NCBI RefSeq assembly: GCF_003254395.2
Contig: NC_037645.1
Span: forward strand, 372,001 to 436,000
Source: Apis mellifera
Taxonomy: Eukaryota; Arthropoda; Insecta; Hymenoptera; Apidae
DNA length: 64,000 bases
Reading direction: 5' to 3'
Below the pieces are notes generated by a model. That model did no database searches, was not told where the DNA came from, and saw nothing but the letters and a program-made list of their open reading frames with translations. Below are positions 53,148 through 64,000 of this stretch, in pieces; the stretch's first letter is position 1; every line of letters starts with the position of its first letter. Made by a program: the position numbers and the translations under genes.

Positions 53148-54230
53148 GTGAGTTTTCTTTCGCCCGACGAGGAATTTTCTCGCGGGGGGATCCTTGATGC
53201 GATTGAACGTGATCGACGACTTTTCGGGGATTGTGGGGGAAGTAATTTTTGACAAATTGGTCGAAACGCGTTAGAAAAGGATTTTTTTCTTTTTTTTTTT
53301 AATTGATCGAAGTGGTTCTTTTCGAAATTGTTGGTAAGGGAGGTAATTTTTGGATGAAGAGGATTATATAGGAGTTATTAGTGTGTGCTTCCTTTTAAAT
53401 ATTTGGCTGGTTTTATGAGGATACATTATGCGGTGAGCTGGTTTTTTTTTTTTGGTTTTTGATGAAACCTTTTGTTGTTGCAAGGTTCTTGTACAATTTT
53501 TTTTTAAATTCTTTGAAAGTTTTTTCCCTATTATTTTAAACGAGATATAAGTATGCGTGGAAAGATTTTTATGTTATTCAAAATTTGCGTGTTTTTTCTT
53601 AATTAAACGAAGATACCATTTTGTGGATTTCTTTATTACTTTGATGGAAAGAGGACAGAATTCATGGATTCTTTTTCAGAATTTTTCGATTTTTCTGATA
53701 ACATATTTTTATTATATTTGAAACGATAAGATAATATAATAAAAATAAGAAATGTTTATATATTTTTGTTAAAAATATTCCTGCCTATCTTGTATAGAAT
53801 TCTTGTATTATTTTTAGAAATTTTTCATAGATTAAATATTTCGAAACTTTTCTATTCTTTTTTGATGCCACATAATTACCATTGATAAATTTATATTGAT
53901 TAACTTCCAATATTAATAAATTTAAAATATATTATTAAAAGCGTCGTTTCAAATAACTTTTTTCTATATATATTATATATTACAATCAGTTTTAATTATC
54001 TATAATTACTTATTTGCAAAACTTATCGATACTATACCATTGAATTTCATGTACATATTTATCCATGATATCATTTACATTATGTGACAGTTACTTATCA
54101 ACTATTTATATAAATAGATCGATAACGAATATATGCAACAGGTAAGCTTATCGAAAAGCTATATCTTTAAAAATTTTTTTTTTATTTTTTTTAGATGCTT
54201 TTTGATCTTTTTATGCTATATATACGATGA
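53148..54230. other. Intron after exon B, AT-rich part
   Basis: It begins GTGAGTTTTC. After about 100 GC-moderate bases it becomes AT-rich with T-runs. I see no exon or RNA gene. Confidence 0.55.
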
Positions 54231-54300
54231 ACAACAAGTTAGATATTAATATAAATAAATAAAAAATTAGTATTTTTATCACTGTAATTTTAATTGTATA

Positions 54301-56550
54301 CAGAATGTTTTATACCGGGTATTCCATGTTAAGAATATTTTGTTTACCTCGAAAAACATTTAGGACAAAAGTTGAATGATTTCAAAAAAGGTGAAATACA
54401 TTAATTAATACAGTAATTATTCTTCTCATAGATGGATGAATAGAGACTATATGAGAGTCAACTTCATATTTTTAAAAACAATTATATACTTTTTTAAGTA
54501 AATATAATATATTATTTTCTATAAAAAAAACTGCTAAACTATATAGTCAAAAACTATTAGTTTAGAAAATATTCAATTATATTTATTTTATTCGTAAACT
54601 AACAATTTTTCGACTGAACATGATTTATACTTTTGTACAAAGAATGTCAAAATATATTGATATTAAAAAGTATTATGCACATATAAAAATAAAATTGAAC
54701 TTGATAAATTATTTACATGTTCATATAGAAAAAAAAAATAATAATATCATAATGTAACTCTCCTGAAACGATTCAATTCTTATTCAAAGTATTTTATAAT
54801 ATTATGAAAAATAAAAGAAATATTTCAAATAAAAAAGATATGAGACAATATACTTCTTTAATTCTTTAAAATGAAAGATATTGTCAAAAAAAAATATATA
54901 TATATAATAATGTAAAAAAATGACAAAAAAATCTTACAAGAAGTAAGTATGCAAAAGATAAGTATTCGTAGATATAAGAAAACTGTAGAAAAACTATTAA
55001 AAAATGACAAAATATACAATAGATAAAGTATATAAAGTATAAAGTATATGTAAATATATAAAGGTAAGTATTCTACAGAATAAATATATAAAACATCATA
55101 AAAAATGTTGCTTTAAAAATAAAAATAAAAATAAAATTTTTCTATGCAACTATCTGACAAAATATAATATTTTGTAAAGTCGAAAAATTAGCTAAAATTT
55201 CATTCATTCAGCACATTTCAAGAAAACGACATTACGACAAAGAACTGCAAAAATTCTTTGAAAAATTTCTCGAGCGACTTCCTCTCATATTATATTCTCG
55301 TAATAGAGAATTGAATTTTTGACCAAAAGTTTCGTACTGTTATACGAACATTTGGAAATTTTTAAGAATTTACTTCTAAGAATTTTAGGAATTTCGAAAA
55401 TTTGACATCATTTCCAAGAATTTTAAAAATTCTCAGAATTTGACGTCATTTCTTGGAAAAATTTTTCGATCGATCTCTTATCATATTATGTTTTCCTGAT
55501 ACAAAATCGAATTTTCGGCTTTTATTCGTTCGAAAATTTAGAAATTCCAAGAATTGACGTCACTTTCAAGAATTTTAAAGATTTTGAGAATTTGACGTCA
55601 TTTCCAAGAATTTTAGAGATTCCAAAAATTTGACGTCATTTCCTTAATTATCGAAAATTTCTGATACAATCTGTTTTCATATCATATTCTCCTAACACAA
55701 AATTGAAATTTTAGACAGAAATTGTTAGATTTTATATTTCCGCAAATTTTTTACATGTCATTTTTTTTTAAATAAATTTATATAGTTTCTGATCGTATTT
55801 GTAGGAAAATGTAATATTTAAAAATGTGGAGTTAAATTTTTTTTTAAAATTTATTACTTACCTTATATTTATCTATTTTATACTTAAATAAATAATTTGA
55901 ATTCTGCCATATTGTCAGTCATTATTCATTTTTTATCAGTTTAATTAGCTTAATTCTAAGAAACTAAAGAATAAGTAAGATGATAGGGTTATAGATATTT
56001 ATTCCATGTAATATTTCACCTGAAATATCTTGCTAATTTTTTATAATATTAAAAAATATTTTGAATAAAAATTAAATAATTTTCAGGAGATAACGTTGTG
56101 ATATTATATATTTTTTTTTATATGGATATGTAAATAAATTCATCTGTGGAATTATATATTTTTTAATACATATATTATTGCATTTCAACATTCTTTATGC
56201 AAAAGTATAGATCATATTTATTCGAAAAATTGTTAGTTTACGAAAGAAATAAATGTAAATTCAATTTCTTGCAAACTAATAATTTTTGATATGGTTTAAT
56301 AAATTTTTAATAGGAATAATTCGTTATATTTACCTTATCTTATCTTAAAAAGTATATGATTTTATTTAAAAATATGAAATTAACCTTCATATAATATACT
56401 CATATCTATGCTTCCATTTTTAAAAAAAATAATTATATAACATTATCATCACTTTCTTAGAATTATTTAACTTTTATCTAAAATATTTTTTAATATCTCT
56501 AAAAAGAAGCGATACTCCAAGTACTTATATATAAGGAATTCAATAATGTA
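54301..56550. mobile_element. Large imperfect inverted-repeat element
   Basis: The left arm (about 54,301-54,870) read in reverse complement aligns along its length to the right arm (about 55,960-56,550). Matching landmarks include GAAAAATTGTTAGTTTACGA, AACATTCTTT/GACATTCTTT, a TTTCAGGAGA block (right at about 56,082; complement TCTCCTGAAA left at about 54,761), TTTTTAAAAATATGAA-type sequence, and a TTATAATATTAAAAAATATTTTGAATA match. The arms are diverged (by eye about 70-75% identical) with small indels. The loop of about 1.1 kb has no transposase-like frame. This could be an old long-terminal-inverted-repeat or foldback element, or an inverted duplication. Outer ends and target duplication are not resolved; a GGGTATTCC-like motif lies near the left outer end. 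Confidence 0.7.
55246..55725 (+). repeat. Composite tandem array with CRE-type octamers
   Basis: Two repeat units are interleaved. A 38-bp unit starts TGACGTCATTTCCAAGAATT, and TGAC[G/A]TCA occurs at 55,403 (one mismatch), 55,441, 55,555, 55,593 and 55,631, with spacings 38, 114, 38 and 38. A second unit of about 90-100 bp contains TCATATTATATTCTC-like sequence and occurs near 55,246, 55,449 and 55,641. The array sits in the loop of the large inverted repeat. Confidence 0.85.
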
Positions 56551-59500
56551 ATATGAAAAGTTTATAGTAATAAACATTTATTAATATATAAATATTATAT
56601 TTCTTTTCTATCTACACTGTTTTCATAATATTTTTTGTAATATCTATTAATGAATTATTTATATAATTTCCTTTATTAGCGATTTTTATCATGTAATAAC
56701 TAGTTTTTAAGTATAACAAGTTATTTTTAGAAATGACGACTTAATATCGTACTTCAACATAATAATTTTAAAATTCTTTTCTATTGGAATTAATTTTTAT
56801 TACATTTTTATTAGTAATTTATTTATTTATTTATTGCTTTATATTAATTAATAATTATTAAAAAATTTATAAGCTAGTACAAGATATATAGTTTATAAAT
56901 ACTTTATAAAATTGGTAATTAATCGTTAATTTTATAATTTACAATTTGTTGTTAATGAATTCGATTCCAGATAATTTATGTATAAAATTTTAGAAATCTT
57001 CAATAAAAACATGTACATATAAATATGTAGTATTGTAAAAAAATTAACAAAAGAATAATTCTGGAATTTTGAAAACAAAACTGAATTTCAATTAAGTTTT
57101 AAAAGTACCAAATTTTAAAATCAAATGTAATCAAAATTTAAGCCAAACCAAGCTATCGATAGTTTCTCTGAAGATACCTAATGATTTTTTTTAAATTTAA
57201 CAACACTGCTATAAAAGAGAAATTTTTGCAACAACTGCGAATATTTTACAGCAACAGCGATAAATTCGCAACACAATTATATATTTAGACACCAATGCAA
57301 AAATTTGTTTGATGTTTGCAAATTTATAAGAGTGGCAAAATACGAATCTAAAACTTGAAATTTCAAAACATTTCAATTATTTTATCTTTTTTTTTTTCCC
57401 TTAAAAATTACATTTATTTTTTCAAAAACTGAAATCTTAACAAACTTCAATTTCTAGAATTCCACAAACTTAAAATCTCGAAATAAATTGATTAACAAGG
57501 GCGAAAAGACAAAAAGAATAAAAAGAATTCGAAATTGATAACATCTAAAAAATCGTTATTATATCAAAAACTATTATTTAATTTATTTCTCAATCTTCTC
57601 AATAATACATATTAATTCGATTCTCTCAAATCTATCATCTGTTACCGCACAAACAATACACAACATAAATTTGTAATTAAAAAAAAAAAAAATGTAATTA
57701 ATCACTTCTAAAATATAATCGAATCAAATGTTTCGCAAATATTTTACGAGAAGATCGATTGGAATTCCAATATTGTTTACCATCCCATCACCCAGATTCT
57801 TCCTTCTCTCGATTCTTTTTATCGCAGATAACATGCCTTGCGAATACAAAAAGACAAGAGAATTCTCTCGGTTAACTGTACTTAAGTCACCGAGCAAACG
57901 GTTCTTGCTTTTTACGTTTCGTGTGTGCTCGCGCTATCGGTGCGTATGGTGTTCGGCAACTGGAAAGGAAATCGATGAGAAGAGGTCGAAATGACTCGCG
58001 TGTGCTTCGACTCTTACTCTGCGAGAATGGGGCTTTCGAAATTTTTCGACGTTTTTTTTTTCCTTTTCTTTTTCCCTTCTTTTTCTTTTTTCCTTACCAG
58101 TTGAATTCGATGTTTATTTGCTTTATTTCTCAATCATTCCGCTCGTCCGAATTTGTTGAAGTTTATTTGAAGCGTGGAACGTGGAGTGATGGAATTTTTG
58201 GATCGCGCGGAATGTAAATTTCTATTTGGCAATCGTTTTAACTTGCTAAATTTGAAGTTTATTTGAAACGTTGGAATGATGAGATTTGAACGTTCACTAC
58301 GTTCATTCGAAGTGTGAAATATTGAATTGTGATTGACAATCATCGTACATTTAATTGATTGAACTTTACTCGAAGCGTAGAATGGTGGGATTTGGTTTAT
58401 TCGAAAATGTCGAGTCCCCGATTGACAATTATTCTTTAATTGATCGAGTTTTGCAAGTTTATTCGAAGCGTGAAAAACAGTGACTTGATTATGTTTATTA
58501 GAATGCGGAATGTTGGTTCGAGCTACGTGATCTTTTACGTGATTGGAACGGGATCGTTAGTGATGTAGATAATACTGGTTGGTATATTAATTGCACTTGG
58601 TGGTTGATGTATTGACATCGAGGTAGCTGTCGTGACTGATTGAATTGACTGAACGATTGGTGATAAGATATTTGAACTTTATAGTGAATTACAAGTGATC
58701 GAAATTGCAAGTTCTTGTTGATGGAATGCGAATTAAGAAACAAGTAAGAATAGAAAATATATGAAAAATGATAGATCTAAATAAACAATCTGTGAAACAA
58801 ATTCCTTAGAAAATAAAATTAAATCGAAGAATCGAAATTTTTATTTTTCATGTATATAACAACATTTTGCAAAAAATTGCAATAATTTTGATCATTACAA
58901 ATTTCCACTCATACAAGCAGGAAATATTCTGATTACAAATAAGAAATAAATAGATGAAGTTAATAGAGAGAGAGGTAAGGCAAGAATGTTGTAATGATTA
59001 GACGATAAAAAACTTTAACACGATCTTGGGAATATCGAACATTGGCATGGAAGGTTAAATATAGCCATCGTGACTATAAGAGTAAGAAGTAGAAGGTATA
59101 ATAGTTCAATGCCATTTATTTTAAACGAAAATCCATTTTATCGACGCTAATTTATCGATGGAAGCTTCAAGAAAGTTATACACACTCTCATTCATAAGTC
59201 ATGGAACGTCATGACGGGTCTGAGCGAGAGACAGGAAATTAAAAAAAAAAGGGGGAAGGAAAAGAGGTGTCTTTCTTCATCCTGGATTTATTAATGTACT
59301 CATTAGTGAAGTTACTTAGCAGATCCATACCGAAATAATGGAAAGACAAATTGGACGTACGTATATCTAAGATATACGTAAGCAGATGTTTGAGTAAATT
59401 TCCGGTAATTTCCTTTGATTACTAGCACAGCAACTTGATAATATAATTAAGTGATAAATTGAACGTTGTAATTAGAAAATGATACTCGAGAAATTTTAAA

Positions 59501-59939
59501 TATTAAAAAAAATCAAAATATACATTAGCCTCTATTTTATATCCTGTTAATGTATTTTTCTTTTTTGATATATTCATTCCTGTCATTAATAATATTGAAG
59601 ACATTTAGTTTAGTTGAAAAGACAGCTTGTAAATACTTTTATTTTAAAGATACGTTATAAATTCTATCTTAAGATGTATATAGTGAAGTATACAAAGAAA
59701 TTCCAACAATCTACGAACGACACTAATCACAGAATAATATTTCGAAAGTTCTTTGAATCATTTTCCAAAAAAAGAACGACCAAACAACTCTAAATATTCC
59801 TTGAGAAAACAACAACTGGTTACAGAATAATCCCAAACAATTCTAAATATTCATAGAAAGATCATTATCGAACGTAATTAATAATAAAAATAACGAATAA
59901 TTTCGATCAAATTGGTTAATCGTGGAACGATATTTGCAG
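56551..59939. other. Intron upstream of HCN-domain exon
   Basis: AT-rich intron with one GC-moderate islet at about 57,830-58,030 that contains unrecognised frames, and a degenerate repeat listed separately. It ends with the acceptor GATATTTGCAG at 59,939. No other exon was recognised. Confidence 0.5.
58159..58480 (+). repeat. Degenerate tandem repeat, about 95-105 bp, 4 copies
   Basis: The motif GTTTATT(T/C)GAAGCGTG recurs in variant form at about 58,161, 58,258, 58,363 and 58,457. Each is followed by GGAATG-GGATTTG-like sequence, and a GATTGACAAT-TTTAATTGAT segment is shared by later copies. Copies are well diverged. Confidence 0.65.
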
Positions 59940-60210
59940 GCAACGAGATGAATTACAAGGGCAGCGGGAAGGTCCACTTCGGAGTGGACGATGTGTCCCT
60001 CTACGGGACGCCGAAGGAGGAGCCGGGCCCGGGTCTACCGGGCCAGGAAGTCAAGCAGAGCTTCTTGAAGAATCAGCTTCAGGCCCTGTTCCAACCTACG
60101 GACAACAAGCTGGCCATGAAGTTGTTCGGCAGCAAAAAGGCTCTGATGAAGGAACGAATCAGGCAAAAGGCTGCAGGTCACTGGGTCATCCATCCTTGTT
60201 CCAGTTTTCG
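59940..60210 (+). CDS. Ih: HCN channel Ih, common exon with HCN domain
   Basis: This exon encodes the conserved HCN domain of the Ih channel, the cytoplasmic block before S1 that contacts the voltage sensor and C-linker in HCN structures. It is flanked by a TTTGCAG acceptor and a TTTTCG|GTAAGT donor, and is 271 bases long, entering in phase 1 and leaving in phase 2. The product has an NEMNYKGSGKVHFGVDD segment and a Pro/Gly-rich linker. It then carries the signature FLKNQLQALFQPTDNKLAMK, MKLFGSKKALMKERIRQ and AAGHWVIHPCSSFR, corresponding to the FMQRQF...LLQPGVNKFSLRMFGSQKA...IIHPYSDFR region of vertebrate HCN channels. The next exon, expected to start with the FYWD motif of S1, was not found before 64,000. 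The ATG at 59,948 could act as a third start. Assignment to Ih is firm. Confidence 0.95.
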
Positions 60211-63179
60211 GTAAGTCCTTCCAGCCAAATCGCTTCACCTTGACAGCCAATGATGAGAATATCGATTTCGTGTCTCGATTCTGGATGCTTTCTAATCATG
60301 TTCGATCCTCGATACATAATATTGTCGATTGATCGTGTGATGAACGATCTTTGCCAGTTTTTTATAGCAACTAAGGATGGGTCGTTGAATTAGGATGGAT
60401 TACATGGAGAAAATTTATTTCTGTATATCAAAATTATTTTTGAATCATAATAATAATTATTATTTACTATTTGGTTATAACATGTTTATTAATTATTAAT
60501 TAGATTAATTGTCCAATCATCATGTCTTCTAGGATTCTAGAAATCACTATTATTTAGAATAAATGAAAATATTATAAGTTTTTTAGAAAATCGATTTAAA
60601 ATTAGAGAAGATTTAAAAAATTAGTATATTTGGTATTTATGTAAAAAGAATTTTATTTAATCCAAGAATTGAGGCTTTTATAAATTTATATTTTTTTGGA
60701 ATAAAATTTTCGACACTTTATAAATGATCTGCAAAATACTGAAATTTTAAAAAACTGTCAGTGTCATCAGAAAAGAATGGATACTCATCAATGAAAGCAA
60801 AAGAAAAATTAAAAATTATTAAAAGTTATAATATTTTTATAACTGATTAATTTTGTTATTTAGAATTCTCGCTTAGATCTCTTAATGTTATTCAAAAAAT
60901 GAGAAACATTGAATATTTTATACAATATATAATTGCAAACATTTTTTTAAAATATTCACGTAAGGAATCGCTCCCTATGGTGTTGGCCATCCTACATTAG
61001 GGTAGAAATAGATTTTAAATTTTTAAATTGCTTCTTAATTAATCTAAACGAGAAAAATAATTGGTTCATTCCTCTTCCTGTTAAACTATACAATATTTAT
61101 GGCTTATACGATCTTAAATTGCTATTACCTCTTCTGAATCTTAGACTCTATCTAAACTTAGAAAGGTGGTGTAACGGTTATTAATAGAATTATTGAAGAA
61201 ATTTATAAAGGTTATGCAAAGGTTATTATCTCTATTTACGATGTTTATTTTTATAAAAATTTTGTTTTAAAAAATAACATAAAGTGAAACGCACTCTTGA
61301 TGCCCTCTATGTTTAAAATATTCGAGAAACTTCGAGAACGAAGAAATTCAATTTTGATAAAGAATTAGTTTCTGATATTAACGACGTTGATTTTATTTAT
61401 TATTGCAAATTAAACAATTCAATCGATATGTATATTATTTATGATATATATATTTTGTGCAAATTAAATGAAATGAAATTTGAAATATATATTTGAGGTT
61501 AGGAATATATGTAAAACAAATTTGCTTTTAAATTATCTTCATCTCTATATGAATTATCCCAATTAATATTTGGATATCTACAAGAATCGATTATTCTTTT
61601 TGAAATATAAAATTTCGTTCATTATTTTTAATTTTGTACGAAATTAAGATTTCTCTACGATTAATAATATCGTCAATTTTAATTAATTGAAACTCTTTAT
61701 ACTTCTTGTGTTAAAAAAAAAGCTTTAATCCTATAATATATTAATGATGACATGTAAATATCAATTTGTCCATAAACATTAACATTTATCAAAAATATCA
61801 TGAAGAAATTATATTAAAAAAATTTTGAAAATAATTTAAAATAAGTCTAGGAAAATTTAGAGAAGAATTAATATTTTTAGGTCGAATAAATTTCTTCTCG
61901 ATAGAAAATTGAATCGTGTATGTTTGATTAATTTTCGTGAAAAACAGAGCGTAGAGAGTGTTGCATGTAGATTTTCTTCAACGTTTTTCCCCCTCCCTCT
62001 TTCCCTTCTTTTTCCTTTTTAGTCCGATCTCTCAAAGCAACATTCCTCGATGATCGCTAACGAGGAGTGAATTTGTAGGATCTATCGCGCTGGTACCACT
62101 TCTGTTTGGCCTAATTATCAATTAAAACGTCTAATTAGAGTGGTTTGCTCCAAGTCCAAACCCGAATTGAACGGAACAGTTGTGTCGAAGGTTTCCTTCC
62201 ATCGCGATTGCGCGGTGATCGGCTTTGACCCAGTTCGCAATCTTGACGGAGAAAACAATCGATGATAAATCTGACTACATGGAATAACAGATGATTCTAT
62301 AAACACGATTCTGCGCCAGATTTTGTTTTCCTTTTGTTTTCCTTTCTTCGACTAGATATTAGATTTGCATAATCTTTACGCAAACGTATTCGAAAAAAAA
62401 TTGTTTACCGATGTACGAACTGTTATCTTTCCGTGTTATTTTTAGTTTCCATTTATCGATCTGTTAATTCGATTAGTTTTTACAGGCAATCATGTTTTTT
62501 CCTTTAATCTGATTCCCCGATTATTCACGAATATCTTTTTCACGATTTTTTCTTGGTTCTTAAAAAATGCGAAAAAATTCTAGGAATATTTGTCCGTGAA
62601 ATATCTTATTTCATCATGCAATTATTCGTCCAATCGAAACAGTTTATTTTCTTCCAGATATAAACGATCCAAGTTTGCCCATGATTAACTCTTCTCTTTT
62701 AAATCTCACAAGAGATTTACTGGAACAAAATTACGGAAGAACGGTTAACATTAAAAGTTACAAAAGAATAGAATAACAAGATTTAAGTTTTTATTAGCGA
62801 CCGTTACGAATTCTTTTTTAATAAGGAATTCTCGTAGCAATGCCCGTGGAGTTTAAAATTTTTCACGGTATTCTCGCGTATCAAGCACGTTGAAAAGAAT
62901 TATAGACGCTTTGGGTATCCTTGACCTCCGTCTTCCGGGACAGGATAAAGCACTTTCCCATATCAGGGTCGAATTCCTGGTGTTGCTTGGCCAACGGCTC
63001 GATCTGATCACAACCGGAATGCATTTGTGTCGCGACATATTTCGAGGAAAGGCCGAACAAAGAAGATATTCTTCCCCGGGGATAACACGTAACCATTTGA
63101 CTTGCTTGATCGATTAATAGGACTGGTATGGTGGTCGCTTATGGTGGTCCATTTAACTTTTTACGTGAATATCTTACAG
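60211..63179. other. Intron after HCN-domain exon
   Basis: AT-rich intron of at least 3.8 kb. I looked for an S1 exon with a FYWD-type start and found none. A GC-moderate islet at about 62,830-63,130 has overlapping frames on both strands (75 codons on plus, 71 and 61 on minus) with no recognised domain. Confidence 0.55.
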
Positions 63180-63448
63180 CAGTGTTTCCCAATCGTAACT
63201 TTGTGATGTATGATTCGTTAAAAATTTTATTATGACTTATTATCTAGTAATCGACACAATATTGATACAAATTTATTTTTTTTGGAGTTTGTGTGCATGA
63301 AAAGATTTATTTAATGAATTTACTAATTTTTTTTTTATAATAATTAATCAAGTTTTGGAAAAATATAATTTATGTTCATCATTGTTCTGTTTCTTTTTAA
63401 TTATTCTCTAAAATGTTTAAATTGGATACTTTATGTTGGGAGACACTG
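63180..63448. mobile_element. hAT-like miniature element (MITE)
   Basis: The element begins CAGTGTTTCCCAA and ends TTGGGAGACACTG, giving 13-bp terminal inverted repeats with one mismatch. The sequence fits the CAGTG-T-TCCCAA type ends known from hAT elements. The 269-base interior is AT-rich and has no transposase, as expected of a non-autonomous copy. The 8-base flanks (TCTTACAG left, TTCCCATG right) do not match, so the target-site duplication has decayed or the boundaries are slightly off. Confidence 0.55.
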
Positions 63449-64000
63449 TTCCCATGGAATAAGGATGTCTTTGACATCGATCGAGTTTTTGACTTGTTTA
63501 TTGACAATTTGATTTAGATTAGATTATCCTATAATTGGCTTAAAAAATATTATCATAAATAAATAATTCATAAAATTATATATGTATAATTAATATATAA
63601 TAGAAGTTATATAATTTTTATTATTGTATTTTATATCTTCTTTGTATAATGAAGAGATAATAAAAAGATAGAAAGATGAATTTTTAGGAAAGAGAATTTT
63701 GAAAGAAGAAAATAATATATAGAATTCAAAAAGAGAAGAGTTTCTATGAAGAAATATGAATGTCCTTTTTTATGAAGAAATATTGGTAGGAACGCTAGAA
63801 ATATAGATTTTGTTTTGTAGTTTGTCTTGTAGTTTTTAGCTAAATCTTTTGAAAATAATCTAAATTATTTATTTTTTAATGAATAATTAATTAATTCTAA
63901 TGAGCCTTCTAATTAAATATTCTGTTTAAAAATCTAAAATCCAATCATATTATCCACAATTCTTTGCAGAATTGCCTCGATATAATATTGAAATCAATAA
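63449..64000. other. AT-rich intron to window end
   Basis: I see no exon. An acceptor-like TTCTTTGCAG ends near 63,969, but the following sequence has no HCN S1 match and soon meets stops, so I do not call an exon there. Confidence 0.5.

Noticed and set aside
54305..54400. GGGTATTCC...GACAAAAGTTGAATG-like sequence similar to a common insect repeat end
   Set aside because: It is too diverged to assign to a named family. It is reported only as part of the large inverted repeat.
63960..64000. Acceptor-like TTTGCAG as a possible S1 exon
   Set aside because: The downstream sequence does not encode the FYWD start of S1 and soon hits stops.

Overview
The window looks like nuclear DNA from a hymenopteran insect, most likely a honey bee (Apis) or a close relative. 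The bulk is extremely AT-rich, with many homopolymer and TA tracts, and it is broken by short islets that are richer in GC and keep many CpGs. There are no bacterial operons, rRNA genes or CRISPR arrays, and I found no tRNA gene. The one gene I can identify has long introns and ordinary GT-AG splice sites. The species call is inference from composition and from the gene.

The identified gene is the 5' part of Ih, the insect HCN channel (hyperpolarization-activated, cyclic nucleotide-gated), on the + strand. The common exon at 59,940-60,210 encodes the HCN domain just before transmembrane segment S1 and ends at a GTAAGT donor. S1-S6, the pore, the C-linker and the cyclic-nucleotide-binding domain lie beyond 64,000. 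Two upstream exons can each be joined to it in frame. Exon A (45,931-46,340) encodes a Gly-, His- and Asn-rich N-terminus followed by a complex acidic segment. Exon B (ATG at 52,988, donor after 53,147) encodes a short basic N-terminus behind its own GC-rich promoter-like region. Both end in phase 1 and the common exon needs phase 1, so the locus appears to encode channels with different cytoplasmic N-termini. A distal CpG-rich segment (about 15,430-16,508) ending in a strong donor is a candidate non-coding first exon, which would leave an intron of about 29 kb.

Layout: 1-15.4 kb is upstream AT-rich DNA with CpG-richer islets and a G-quadruplex candidate. 15.4-16.5 kb is the candidate distal promoter and exon. 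16.5-45.9 kb is a presumed giant intron with tandem repeats (18.5-19.7 kb) and numerous islets, including a perfect GC palindrome at 39.8 kb. 45.9-46.3 kb is exon A. 52.3-53.2 kb is the alternative promoter and exon B. 54.3-56.55 kb is a previously unannotated-looking large imperfect inverted repeat, whose loop holds a 38-bp-periodic array with four perfect TGACGTCA (CRE-type) octamers. 59.9-60.2 kb is the HCN-domain exon. A hAT-like miniature element lies at 63.18-63.45 kb.

The most unusual material is the inverted repeat with its CRE array, inside an intron of a cAMP-gated channel gene and between an alternative first exon and the shared exon. A regulatory role is speculation. Most other open reading frames have no recognisable domain and were not called.
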